Source of the DNA: Marisa cornuarietis
Lineage: Eukaryota > Mollusca > Gastropoda > Architaenioglossa > Ampullariidae
Direction of reading: 5' to 3'
Assembly: GCA_004794655.1 (NCBI GenBank)
Contig: SMMW01000013.1
Location: forward strand, 2,378,001 to 2,442,000
DNA length: 64,000 bases
In this document: positions 49,008 to 59,810 of the stretch, piece after piece
How positions within the stretch are numbered: position 1 is the first letter of the stretch
Layout of the letters: each line of letters starts with the position of its first letter
Notes under the pieces: generated by a model
Databases searched by the model: none
What the model was told of the DNA's origin: nothing
The model's input: the letters and a program-made list of their open reading frames with translations, nothing else
Program-made: the position numbers and the translations under genes

Positions 49008-49867
49008 AGCTAGTGGACCGTCAGATGAGCGGGAGCAGCCTATCTCGACAGCTAGTCGAGTCAAAATGTTTTATGGCGCTATTTCGACACTGGTGTAAGC
49101 CGTGTTTTTTCAGTAGGTTGAGCGGCTTATCAAAAAAAAAAAAAAATTCAGTGTACTGGGTATGTTGTGTAAATGACTCTCTCACACACATAGAGGATGC
49201 CAGTTTATTCAAGGCTTTCATCGAATGTATAAATGCGAAACAATATGTCGATGCACTGATGCAACTCAAGCAATGACAATTGTAAATTTAAAAAAATCTT
49301 AACAGTTGTCTCCCGTGCACCACCATTATGCAAGTTTGTAAGTTTAGGTAACTGCAGAAACTGCAGAAAAGAACGCACTTTTCTGCGTGAAAATGAAGCT
49401 GAAGAAAATCATCACATCTATAACTGAACTGCTGGAAAGTCAGTGCATCAACAAGACACTAGGTATTAAGCATGAGATCTAAACTGCTTTTACCATTCTG
49501 TTTTTCCCTTTTCTCTCACTCACAGTATGATTCAGACTGCAAACAAAGCTCAGTCAAAAGAAACAAAAAAAATCATATGCATTATTGAAAATACTGCTGT
49601 ATACAACTAAAAAAAAAAACCCATCATCGTTGTAATACATCACTGCCAACTCTACAAACAAAAGGTTCACAGAAAATGTTACCTTCACTTTTAAAGTCTA
49701 TGCTTTAATTTTTTCCCTCTCAAAAGCAAATATTTCATTATTTTTCTCTTTAGAATTTTTTTCTTTTACCATACTAATTATTTACACACTCGGTAACGTT
49801 AAGAACTTGTCTTCCTTTAAAACAGTCATGTCAATAAGTTATACACAAGTGACCAGAAAAGCAGGAA

Positions 49868-50095
49868 TTAAAATCCTTTGTACAGGTCAGATTCAGGCCC
49901 CAGCTGATTAAGCTCTTGTTGTTTGACTTGCTCCATAGCATCCTTCTGCATCTTTTCCATCTTCTCAAGTGTCACCGACTTCAAGGGCAGCAGCTTAGGC
50001 TTACAAAGAACCACTGTCGGCATATCTTCCTGATACACCATACCCTGCTTTGGCAGCACTTCTTTAAAGTCCATTCTTACTTCTTCTGCTGACAT
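49868..50095 (-). CDS. BBIP1: BBSome-interacting protein 1
   Basis: A single coding exon encodes 75 residues from [20 protein letters not shown] to the stop at 49868. The core VLPKQG...[20 protein letters not shown] matches BBIP1/BBIP10 almost throughout. BBIP1 is a small BBSome subunit acting in ciliary membrane traffic, and is also linked to tubulin acetylation (established for the family). The longer frame starting at 50179 has no family support, so the start at 50095 was chosen; it aligns with the MAEV... start of vertebrate forms. A weak acceptor (CTAG, ending 50103) may join a 5' UTR exon near 52885. Strong identification. Confidence 0.93.
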   Translation of the reverse strand: MSAEEVRMDFKEVLPKQGMVYQEDMPTVVLCKPKLLPLKSVTLEKMEKMQKDAMEQVKQQELNQLGPESDLYKGF

Positions 50096-50974
50096 TTTAA
50101 AACTAGCTCTTTGATATGAATAATTCAGCTGGACAGGCACGTCTACTGTCATGCAGGGTAGGATGTTTCCAAGTATCACAAAATGTGAATTTCAGATTTT
50201 AGTACTAAGTGTAGCAAAGTGCTACTTATATAGTGTGCTAGTGATTATACCACAATTGTAGAATACCTTACAGTTACTGCTTAAAGAAATTACTGTGAAT
50301 TACAATTACTAAAAAGTTGATCAGCTGGTGCTATGATGAGTTCCAAAAATTGGTAGAGTGCTCCATAAGATGTTGATTGTATGTTCTTCTTATTCACATT
50401 GTGCAAGAATGAGTCCCATAACACAGCTATGATTCTGTATCTGTCACAGTAAAAAATAAAATGAGATAAGAATATGTACTAATACTTCTGATAGAATGTA
50501 ACAAAAACTAATTAATATTCTACACAAGTTATCATATCTACTATATAATAAAATGAATAATACAAAAAAATCATAATAAATGCAATTTATAGTCAATCAA
50601 GCATATAATGCATTATATTCTCTACATTTAAATGAATGACGTGAATAATTTTTAAATCATACATGTGTTAAAATAATATTTTTCATCATTCTATTGTTTG
50701 TGTATTTTCCAAATAATAATAAATATAAAAATTATTAATGAGCTAACAGCACTCCAAGATATTTTATGTTTCTCAGTCAGTTCTTAACTGACTTCCCCAT
50801 TTGTCCCATTCATTTCTGACTAAGATCTCTCCGGCATGGGAGTGTTCTGTCTCAGTGTAGAACATTGGAAGGGAACATCATTTATGGACCATGCAAAATC
50901 ATCAACTTAAAAATAAGCCTGCTATAACTGGTCAAGCCATATTTGCCAATTCCTTGACTGGGCCAGACCAAATG

Positions 50975-51960
50975 ATTTTATGGGTCGTATAGCCCAAGTC
51001 ATTGAGTGCCAAGTCATCCACAATAACCAGCTGACAGAACCCTTTAGAGTGGACACAGGTATCAAGCAAGGAAGCATCCTGTCACCAATACTGTTCTCGC
51101 TGGCAATTGATTAGCTCATGCATTGTGTCACTCGAGGAAGTCGACAGGGCTTACAGTGGACTCTAACCACAGTCTTGGAGGATCTAGACTATGCCGATGA
51201 CTTAGGACTGCTATCCCATAGGAACCAAGACCTCCAAGAAAAGACTGAAAACCTAAGTAAGACTGCCAACATAATAGGACTCGGAGTCAACATTCGAAAA
51301 ACACAAGTCCTAAGGAACAACGTGACAAACAATAACCCTCTCACAATCAGTGGGAGTCCACTAGCGGACGTAAAAACATTTGTGTACCTGGGCAGCAAGG
51401 TGACAGCAGATGGTGACTGTGGAAAAGAGGTCAACACCAGGATCAGCAATGCTTAAGCCAATCTGGAGATCCACTGGCCTCAGCAGACATACAAAGATCA
51501 GGATCTTCAAGAGCAACATTCTTAATGTTGTCCTACATGGGTCAGAGTGCTGGAAGACCACAGCCTCCATCGAGAAAAAGCTAGAAGTGTTCCAAACCAA
51601 GTGTTTACGGCGCATACAAAAGATCTTCTGGCCCAACACCATCTCAAATGAAGAGCTGCATGAGAGGACAGGAATGTGCACTTTGGCAGAAGCAATTCAA
51701 CTGCGGTGCTGGTGATGGTTAGGTCACATGTGCCGCATGCCTCCTGACTCAGCCCCCAGAACAGCCCTGCAATGGACACCGCAGGCAAAGAGGAACAGGG
51801 GGATGCCCCCAAAAACATGGAGGCCAACCATCAAAAAAGGACCTCAAGAACAGGGGCCTATCACTTGAGACAGCCCCTGGAACAGCAGCAGACAGAACCA
51901 GACTCAGGTCCCTTGCTGTCGTCTCACGTGCAAGACGCCACAAGGAGGGCTGAATGAATA
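50975..51960 (+). mobile_element. LINE ORF2 C-terminal half, frameshifted
   Basis: Plus-strand frames give EPFRVDTGIKQGSILSPILF, the catalytic LEDLDYADDLGLLSHRNQDL and TFVYLGSKVTADGDCG. After a frameshift near 51440 they give LKPIWRSTGLSRHTKIRIFK, ECWKTTASIEKKLEVFQTKC and EELHERTGMCTLAEAIQ, ending RRAE at 51957. Y-A-D-D is intact. Several stops and shifts make it inactive. The lineage is one widespread in marine invertebrates (RTE-like or related; not resolved). It lies between BBIP1 and its probable 5' exon. Confidence 0.85.
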
Positions 51961-51989
51961 ATAGTGTCTATTCCCAACGAATGAGTATT

Positions 51990-52060
51990 AGTCTCGTGGC
52001 TACGCATATGTATGCTGCTATGCGGCATATCTCACGGTCACCGAAAAGTACAAATAATGT
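51990..52060. repeat. Dispersed repeat with CTCACGGTCACCGAAAAG core, copy 2
   Basis: TAGTCTCGTGGCTACG, then GTATGCTGCTATGCGGCATA and TCTCACGGTCACCGAAAAGT. It follows the LINE stop at 51957 by about 30 bases, so it may be that LINE's 3' UTR. That would make 48337-48430 a bare tail of the same family. Confidence 0.55.
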
Positions 52061-52884
52061 GTTTACATTTATAAATATGTGTATATACACAAGTATTGGA
52101 AAATCAACATTAATAAACTGCAGCACTTGGATGGTTTGTATAAGTGTTTATATCTTCTTTTCACATACACAAATGTTCAAAATGTCAGATGGTTTATGCG
52201 TAAGTGGCCACCATAAAGGGTGGACTGGTGGGTGGTGATGCTTATTAACATTCAACATTTATTTCTATTATTTAAGTTTTGAACAGTCTCAGACATTACA
52301 TGTTCATAATAACTCCCTACTTTTGTTGTCACCATATTTTATGATAAATACTGATGATTGGTATTTTTTTTATCTTCTACAAAATAAGTATTTTGAACTA
52401 ATGTTGACTGGGAAGTGGGCGCATGTTGATCCTCTACACCCTTTCAACGTTACTGGGTTAGTTTTTCATGCACACATGTATCAAAAGGAAGACCGCCGAG
52501 CAAGCGATCTAGTTATGACTTCGTGTGCTTATTTATTATTATTAGGCCTATAATCATTTTTTAGCAATAGGAAATATGCAGGTTAAATTAAACATTTTTT
52601 GTTGAATTCGGTGGGGGTGGGTAAAGGGATACTCAAGGGGTTTTAGATCACTATTAAAGGCATGTTCTGTAAGCATTATTATTTCCCAACCTTTATTAGC
52701 ACTGCGCGACGATTAAGAGCTCAGTTGTCATTTTGTAGATTTTTCATGGCATATAATAATCATATTATACCGATTTCGAAGAGCTGGTTATTACAGCAGA
52801 TTTGAATGTGCAGCTTACAAACAGTAATTAAAAATACACTAAAATTGATTAATGCTTTTTAATCATAAACTTCAAAAATCTTAC

Positions 52885-52991
52885 CTCGATAAACTAGGAT
52901 AAAATGAAATATGTAGCGTGCTTGGAGACAGCGGAAACAATCCGGTCGTATTGTCCAGGGGAGATCACTCATTTTTCTGTCTCGCGATGAA
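52885..52991 (-). other. BBIP1: Probable 5' UTR exon of BBIP1
   Basis: On the minus strand, a GC-richer segment ends in TATCGAG followed by a consensus donor gtaaga. It contains a short upstream frame (MSDLPWTIRPDCF...) that does not continue into the BBIP1 frame. Its position, about 200 bases from the start of a divergent gene, fits a first exon. The link to 50095 is inference. Confidence 0.4.
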
Positions 52992-53193
52992 AGGAAAGGG
53001 AGAATGTTCCGTACATTACATGAAATTGGTAAAATATTGCCAATAGACAATAATGATAAGTTCTTAAATATATTAACTTAACAAATTTTGGCTTATTCCA
53101 AGCAAGAACATTAATTTTACGCAAATCCGTAGTTATTTTTCACATACATACTTAACCCGGAAGTTAAATTTGCTGTTGGCATAGACGCCAAGA
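52992..53193. promoter_or_regulatory. Probable bidirectional promoter
   Basis: This lies between the presumed BBIP1 first exon (minus) and the ATG of the ankyrin gene (plus). It has a CCAAT box (GCCAATAG, near 53039) and an ETS-type CCCGGAAGTT (near 53156) close to the plus-strand start. Neither strand has a TATA box at the expected place. No X-box was found. Confidence 0.4.
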
Positions 53194-53474
53194 ATGGCGG
53201 CCGCTGGATTTGACGATGTAATTCTAAGAGATCTAAGGTCACATCTTCTCACGGCAAAAATACCGATTGAAAGTCTGTCTACATTAGCAAGGGAAGGAGC
53301 GGAAGAGGTGATAGAGCTGTTTTACTGCTTTACGTCGTAAAACACATTGCTTTTTATGTTTTATATTAACTTATGCCGCTTAACATTGTTGTTGTGCGTA
53401 AAACACACAGACTTGAAAAAAAATCGACAAAAGCATAAATGTATCTCACAGCCTAACAAAACTAGCATAAATAA

Positions 53475-53519
<45 letters not shown>

Positions 53520-54416
53520 CAAGACCAAACTTAGAAGATGTTGCTGGAAAATTGTTGTATAACTCCTAAAACGATTGTCATCTGTCATTACACTATTTGT
53601 TGTCGATATTAAAACTCATAATTTTCAATAATACAACTGTACTGCCACAAATATAGTTCGTTTTTTTGGAAAAAGTAATAAGTACCTTCTTTTAAACTGA
53701 AAAGGTTAATTAAAACTTTATGTTAACTGTAAAAAGCAAGCATTTACTGCAGTAACTTATCTTTACATTCAGCTCCTTCAAGTGATGAAATGGGTGAATG
53801 AGAGTGCAAATGTCTTATGGGGAGATGGGGGAAAGAGAGACAGAGGTTGAGTACTTTTGTCTTAGAGGGTGAGTAGATGGCGGAACGAAAGAAGGGAGAG
53901 AATGCATGCATCCTGGAGGAAGCTAGAGGGAAGTGTGAATGTGTGTCTTGAGAGGGTAGGGAAGAGGAAGAAAGAAAAGGAAGAGAGGGAGGAAGAGAGA
54001 GAGACTGAGTGTTTAATTGTTTTGTTTTTCTTTGTGCACACACCCACATTCATTCATTCACACATGCACAGACACTGTTTCCTTCACCATATTATACCCC
54101 CACTATATTTAACTCTCTTACATTCACTCACTCACCCACCCACCCACCCACCCGTTTGCACGCATAATATTTTCTAGATTTGTATTAGACACTTAAAATA
54201 TTAAAACTTAAATTATTTCAGCTGGTGCAGAAGTTTCTTACTGAGAATATTAATATTGAAGGCTCAGGAATTCAGGCAAAGCAAAGTCAGCTTTATATTG
54301 GTGAGTTTCAAACTTCATAGACTCATAGAAAAGAACTCTTTCTTATTCTTTTTCTCATCTTAGTTTTATTATTTTCTCTGTGTGTGTGTGTGTGTGTGTG
54401 TTCACATGCGTGCATG

Positions 54417-54457
<41 letters not shown>

Positions 54458-57400
54458 ACAATTGTTCACAATTGCTTTAAATGAACTATAACTTTTCATG
54501 GCAGGCAGTGAAGGAGAAATGCTAAAGGGTTTGCTGCTGTTCATTGTGATTTTATTTTTAATTGTACAGCTTGTTTCTGGGGTATCAGAGAGATTGCTGA
54601 GCAGCTTCTTCTTACTGGAGCAGGTACTGTAACTGAAAAGCACATTATTTGAATGCCAGTTCTGTTAGGAAGGAAACTGTATGCTGTACTATTTTGAGAA
54701 TATTTTAGAAAGCTGTTCAGATCCATTTCATCTAATGGAACATTGAGTAGTCTTCCACTGCTGCATACTTCTTGGTCTTCATTATATAAACAAAAACTCC
54801 TCTGTAAACAAACATACATCCTTGATGGTACTGTCTTTGCTACTCCATCTATGCAAACTTGCATGCTGCATTCAAGAATAGATTAATGATACCTACATAC
54901 ACTCATGTGCATGCATACATATACTGTGTTTCCCCGAAATAAGACTGGGTCTTAAATTAATTTTTGTTCCAAAAGAGGTATGAGGGCTTATTTTCAGGGG
55001 ATGTCTTACTTTTTCAAGTTCAAAAATCTACATTTATTCTAATACAGTCATGTTATCTTTTTCTGGAACATCGTCATTTCTAGCAACATCGTTTATTTAT
55101 ATATTAACATCATTACTTTAAAATTCAGAATGTCTGTCATGTGTTTCAATGAACCAATGAAATCCACCCGTCTGGCTTATATTTGGGGTAGGGCTTATAT
55201 TATGGGTATCCGTAAAGTCATTCTAGGGCATATTTTCAGGAAACATGGTATTAATACAAACATAAATAAGTTAAATTAACCTTCAAAGAAACATGCCATT
55301 TTGTGGTACCTCAAATGTCCTTGTTAAAAATTATTTTCCAGTGGATGATGGATAATAATTATTTTTAAACCATTTCATCTATGCAAGCTTTGATAGATCT
55401 TGACATTTTCAGACCCCAATAAGCAAAACAAGGGATCACTCTGGACTCCACTCCATGCAGCTACATTTCAGGAACATGGGCCGGTTTGTTTATGAACTTT
55501 TTTTTTATTCAGGAACAGTAGTATTACACTCCACATTTTTTAATCATATTGCCTGTAACTGCTACATAAACTCTCAGTAAAAATGTCTTTTTATGAAAGT
55601 GTTTTTATATTATTAAGGCACGAAGCTCTTGCTTCTATGATCTTATGGTTACAAATTTTTAGCCGCAAAAAGTAACTAAGTTTCTCAAGATCATATTATA
55701 ATGTTTGTTCTTTTTTGGTTTACTTTTAAAATTAAACTGTATTCTGCAAGCTAAAGTTGGCATTTTCAAATTCTGTGGTGTCACATCCTCTTATCTGAAG
55801 CACAGTCTACAACATTTGCAATTAGTGTAAAACTGAGTTTATATGATGGTGCATGTCTGCCTGTTAAACGTTAATAAAACAAGGGTTTTTCATTTGAAGA
55901 AAGAACTAAAGAACTCAGCTAATGAAAACATCCTCTTAAGCATCGCCATCACTATATGTGTGTTTGATAATCAGCAAGCCAAATATTTTGATCCTTCAGA
56001 CAGTTATGCTGCTTCTTGAATGTGGGGCTCAGCCAGAACTTCCAGATTCAGAAGGAAGGTTGGTTTTTTTAATTTTTCTAATTGCATCTCTATTTGTCTC
56101 AAGTATGTTTCCCAATAAAAGTTTGTCATCAGTAATAAATGAGTATATGCTTGCAATTTGATGTCAACAACAAACAAACAAAAAATTAACAGTCCATACT
56201 TTATTCTTAATGTCTTTCGTCTTAAATGAATCATATATATCTATATTTTTACACAAAATGATCTTTTGAAACAGGTAAATATTTAGTCATGTTTTGTATG
56301 AAATCAGCTTACTTTAACACTTGCGAAGCAGATAGCCTAGTGTTTAGACAACTGGCATCAGCTACTGAAGGCATACACACTACCTGGTTCACCATCCATG
56401 TGGCACCATGTGTTTCCCTAGTTATCTAGTTGTTGAGTTTAGTACCTGACTCTTAAAGGTTTGGGAAGGACAGGCATCTTTCCTCAAGATAAGTGATCTC
56501 CTACCTCTCTCTCTAATGGCGAAAAGGTTATGGGACTTTTTACAATTAGCACAGATGTCTTAAATTTGTACTTATTTCTCATCACTGAAGGACACCAAAG
56601 GACTTTGCATCAGCTTCAGACAAAATTTGGCCATTATTTGCTGCCATGGGGCTGGAGCGTACAACAAGAACAGAACTTATTGAGAAAAGAATCATGAGAA
56701 AGGTGCATGCTGAAAATCTCCCAAATAAGAACTATAAAAGTCAATAGATATTTATTCTCATGATTATGTACCCTTGGACATCAGTTTAAAATGAATTACA
56801 GGGATAAAAATGTTACCCGTTTTCAAATGTGAAACTGTAAATCCAGCAATTGAGGCTGTCTTACATTAAAAGTTTGATGTTTTATTTATGGGTATGCATA
56901 TATATTTTTTTTTTCCTAAAAGATATGGTGCACTTTATAAGTATAGGTCAGTGTTTTTCTAACTTTAATTATTATAGCGATTTTAAAGCATTGGTAAATA
57001 TTTCAAACATTCCTCTTGTCCTTGCCGCTCTCTCTTTCTCTCTTCTATTTCTAACCTTCCCCCTTCTGTTTCTCTCTCAGTCTCTTCGTTCATTAATTCA
57101 TCCCTTGATGGTTATGCTGGTCATCCAGTACTAGTCGTCAGGGCGAACAATTTTACAAAGTCATTGGCTTATGTTCCCTGCACGAGATCCGATGCATTCT
57201 CTTCTGGCACTTGTCATCGAATGCCTGGATTATCCACAGTTCACATCCGTACAGCAGATTATTAGGGACTTTTACAGTCTGTACTTGCTACGCCACATCC
57301 TGACCGGCCTGGCCATTGTCTCTGTTGCAGTCTTGAAGCAGATGTCTGCCGCAGAGTTGCCATCATTAGAAAGGGTGGCTACCAAGTATCTAACGTTGTT

Positions 57401-59810
57401 CACTAACTCTAGATGTACTCCGTTCATGTAGATCTCTGCTTTGCAGTTGCCATTGGCTATAGACTTTGTTGTTGTTCGAACCGTCAGTTTGTTGGTAAGG
57501 TCTTGCAGTTCTCAAATCATCTGCAAAGCTTGGGGTGTGTATTGGCCTCCCATCAATGGAAATGGATATGTGATAGTTGTAAAGTGCATGATGTCCCCCT
57601 CCAAAAAAAAAAAAGATGTTGAGCAATATCGGCGATAGGGGAAATCTTGACGGACGCCCACGAAGGAAAGCCCCAGTTTGATTATCCGGTACTACTACGC
57701 TTGTACTCTTGTACAGCGCTTCTAAGAATTAAACGACGTCCTATTCGACGCTGAACTTTTGCATCACGTGTCACAGCCCCTCGTGACAGACTTTTTCAAA
57801 TATCCTTTGATGGTCGATGAAGTTTTGAAAGAGATCCCGCTGATGCTGTTCTCTTTTACTGTGCTCCTGCCTGGTATGAAACCAGCCGTTCTTCTGCTAA
57901 CATTTCCTCAACGGTGTATTGATGCGATTCTAGATTAATTTCAGCATCACTTTGCTTGGGTGGCTGATTATACAATACAATACAATGCAACTTTATTTAT
58001 CCACAAGGGCAATTCTAGATAGTGCTCATACTAGCAGTAATACAAATACATGATATAAAAGAGATAATGCAAACATGCTGAAATTCTCTCTCTCTCTCTC
58101 GCGCGCGCGCACACACACACACACACACATTCCCAGCAACAGTAGATACAGTTGGTGACCTTAGGACACCTCAGGTTAATACAAGCTCACGGCCAGTAGA
58201 GTTAATCAGGTAAATGGCACGTGGAATGAATGAACTGCTGTGACGATTGGTTTTGCAAACAGGCAATCAGCCAGACCGCAAGAGTGGAAACTCACATGGC
58301 AATACATGATCAGAAATAGAGAGGATACGGGATGCTTTCCTAAGGATTTGCTGATGACATAAAGCTGCCAAGTCCCTCTGCCTGATTCCGGTGATCTTAG
58401 TCGTATGGTTTTGTAGTTCTGACAGTGTTTACTGTTTCCTGTCTTTGGGAGGAGTATAACTAGTGAATGCGTCTATTTCTTGGGCCATTCTTTGCGTTCC
58501 CAAATTCTTTGGCACAGTGCAGTTAGAACTTTTATTGTTTCCGCATGAAATATCTTGCTTGAGCAGAAGACTTTCCTGCCTTCAGACTGCATTCCCTCTC
58601 TCTCGACCTCTTCCCGTAGGACTGGTAGGTCTGCAGGCTTACTCGTCTTGGTGAGGGTTTTCAGTAGTTGGTATGCCTTTTTGCTGTCACCTCCTACCAT
58701 TTCCTATTCTATGGTCCAACAGTGGTCCTCGATTCAGTTCTTCTCAGCTGTCGGCTCCTTGGTATGGCCTTGTTGATGACGGATTTGAAACGTCCTGGCA
58801 GAAGGATGATTTGGATAATGATTACCGTCCTGGATTCTTTGTGGGGATGGAGAATATTGGCTAAGTTGAGTCGGGGGCTTATGCCCCTGTCGTTGGTTTC
58901 ATCTAAGCCGAATTTGCCTTCTGTTTCTGCCCATTGCTGGTTGGCGTCTGGGCAGAATCTTCATGAAAAATCTGCGTCGTTTATCCATAGTACTTTCTGG
59001 GCTTATAAACTTGGTGGTGGCCGTCTCCTGTCCAAATGGGACTTTTACCCGTTGCAAATGTACACAACAGAGAGACTAGTGAGAGAGAAAAGTGAGACAA
59101 AGGTACTCCTGTGGCTAAATGGACGTGTAAGGATTCCTTGAATATTTGTTAACTGTACTTTATTCAGTGCTTATCGATTCACTGTATTCCATATTTACCT
59201 TTAGGTACCAATAATAACTAATGTATATAGAAGTAATGACATTTGCTTGTAGATAGGAACGTGTTTTATTCCAAGTATATATATATATAATACATTTTTT
59301 CCTTTAATACCCCTTTTGTGGATCTTTTGCAAAATACATTTTCCTAATGTCAGTTTGTTTCTCATGCAAAATGCACGTTTCATTTTTTAAAGGGATTCGC
59401 TCAGACAGTTTCAAAAACAACAGGATACGGAATTAAAATGGTGAGTGCTTCTGGTAATGGCTATCGGTCAAAAAGCAGCTGTCAGTTATAGAGCCATATT
59501 TAGTCGTTTATAGTTGTCTTCCCAAAAATATAGTTGGTGGTGGAAACAATGTATGCATGTACAATATTGTTGCATCATTTCTTTTTTTCTTGATTGACTC
59601 AGATTCACCTTTTAATAGATCTTGAGCATTGGTGAACTTGAATATTTAAACATAATTTCACAGGCAGAATACTCAGGTCAGCTCGGGAAGTCTGTTGAAC
59701 ACGAGAGCTTCACCCAAGCCGCCATGATGGGTGATGTTTTGGCTGATGAGCAAGACCACAGCAGACAGAGTCGAACATTTAACCAGCCTCAGTTTTCCCT
59801 CTGGAACTAA
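53194..59810 (+). CDS. Small ankyrin-repeat protein, unassigned
   Basis: Eight exons join in phase: 53194-53307, 54222-54300, 54570-54623, 55413-55483, 56000-56058, 56591-56702, 59393-59440, 59664-59810; 227 residues. The start is MAAAGFDDVILRDLRSHLLT. Residues 60-130 contain about two ankyrin repeats (SQLYIGACFWGIREIAEQLL ending ADPNKQN, then LWTPLHAATFQEHGPTVMLL ending GAQPELPDSEGRTPKDFA). The C-terminus (FTQAAMMGDVLADEQ...QPQFSLWN) has no recognised domain. Ankyrin repeats mediate protein binding; partners are unknown. The 2.7-kb intron between exons 6 and 7 is filled with nested LINEs. No signal peptide or membrane segment is seen. The gene model is solid, the orthologue is not identified. 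Confidence 0.85.
53476..53519 (+). repeat. (ATT)n microsatellite
   Basis: About fourteen ATT units in the first intron of the ankyrin gene. Confidence 0.9.
54378..54454 (+). repeat. (GT)n microsatellite, interrupted
   Basis: Two GT runs separated by TTCACATGCGTGCATGCATG in an intron of the ankyrin gene. Confidence 0.9.
54924..55248. mobile_element. 325-bp TA-flanked mariner-like MITE
   Basis: The left end CTGTGTTTCCCCGAAATAAG and the complement of the right end, CCATGTTTCCTGAAAATATG, form imperfect inverted repeats. A TA dinucleotide lies directly outside both ends (54922-54923, 55249-55250). The internal pairs AGGGCTTATTTTCAGGGG and GGGCATATTTTCAGG extend the symmetry. TA duplication is typical of Tc1/mariner. 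Non-coding, in an intron of the ankyrin gene. Confidence 0.7.
56323..56540 (+). mobile_element. Possible tRNA-derived SINE
   Basis: A box A-like TAGCCTAGTGTTTAGACAAC is followed, about 45 bases later, by a box B-like GGTTCACCATCC, as in a tRNA-derived head. A tRNA fold is not formed convincingly and no target duplication was found. It lies in an ankyrin-gene intron. Confidence 0.4.
57150..59110 (-). mobile_element. Decayed LINE, interrupted by a nested LINE
   Basis: Minus-strand frames run through an endonuclease remnant (FGLDETNDRGISPRLN, then ANILHPHKESRTV near 58850), a linker (KKAYQLLKTLTKTSKPADLP near 58650) and RT parts (ALCQRIWERKEWPKK, LVILLPKTGNSKHCQNYKTI). After a gap they resume with SISIDGRPIHTPSFADD near 57560. 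It is related to the LINE at 12262-13720 (ADLPV.REEV, GGRPICNLPFEDD). The gap at about 57963-58400 is occupied by another LINE end. Inactive. Confidence 0.8.
57963..58400 (-). mobile_element. Nested Rex1-like LINE 3' end
   Basis: The minus-strand frame reads TKITGIRQRDLAAL, QQILRKASRILSISDHVLPC and CKTNRHSSSFIPRAIYLINS, matching the extreme C-terminus of Rex1-like ORF2. A (GT)n/(GA)n tract follows, then the tail AGAATTGCCCTTGTGGATAA with TTGTA repeats. It splits the older LINE at 57150-59110. The same tail occurs at 11940-11990. Confidence 0.7.

Noticed and set aside
50096..50179. Longer BBIP1 start ([10 protein letters not shown]...)
   Set aside because: The extra residues have no counterpart in the family; the internal Met at 50095 aligns with known starts.
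53744..54177. Arg/Glu-rich and Ser/Pro-rich frames on both strands
   Set aside because: Purine/pyrimidine-rich simple sequence in an intron between two well-supported exons.
57171..57622. Plus-strand frames in the LINE region
   Set aside because: They are antisense to the minus-strand reverse transcriptase fragment.
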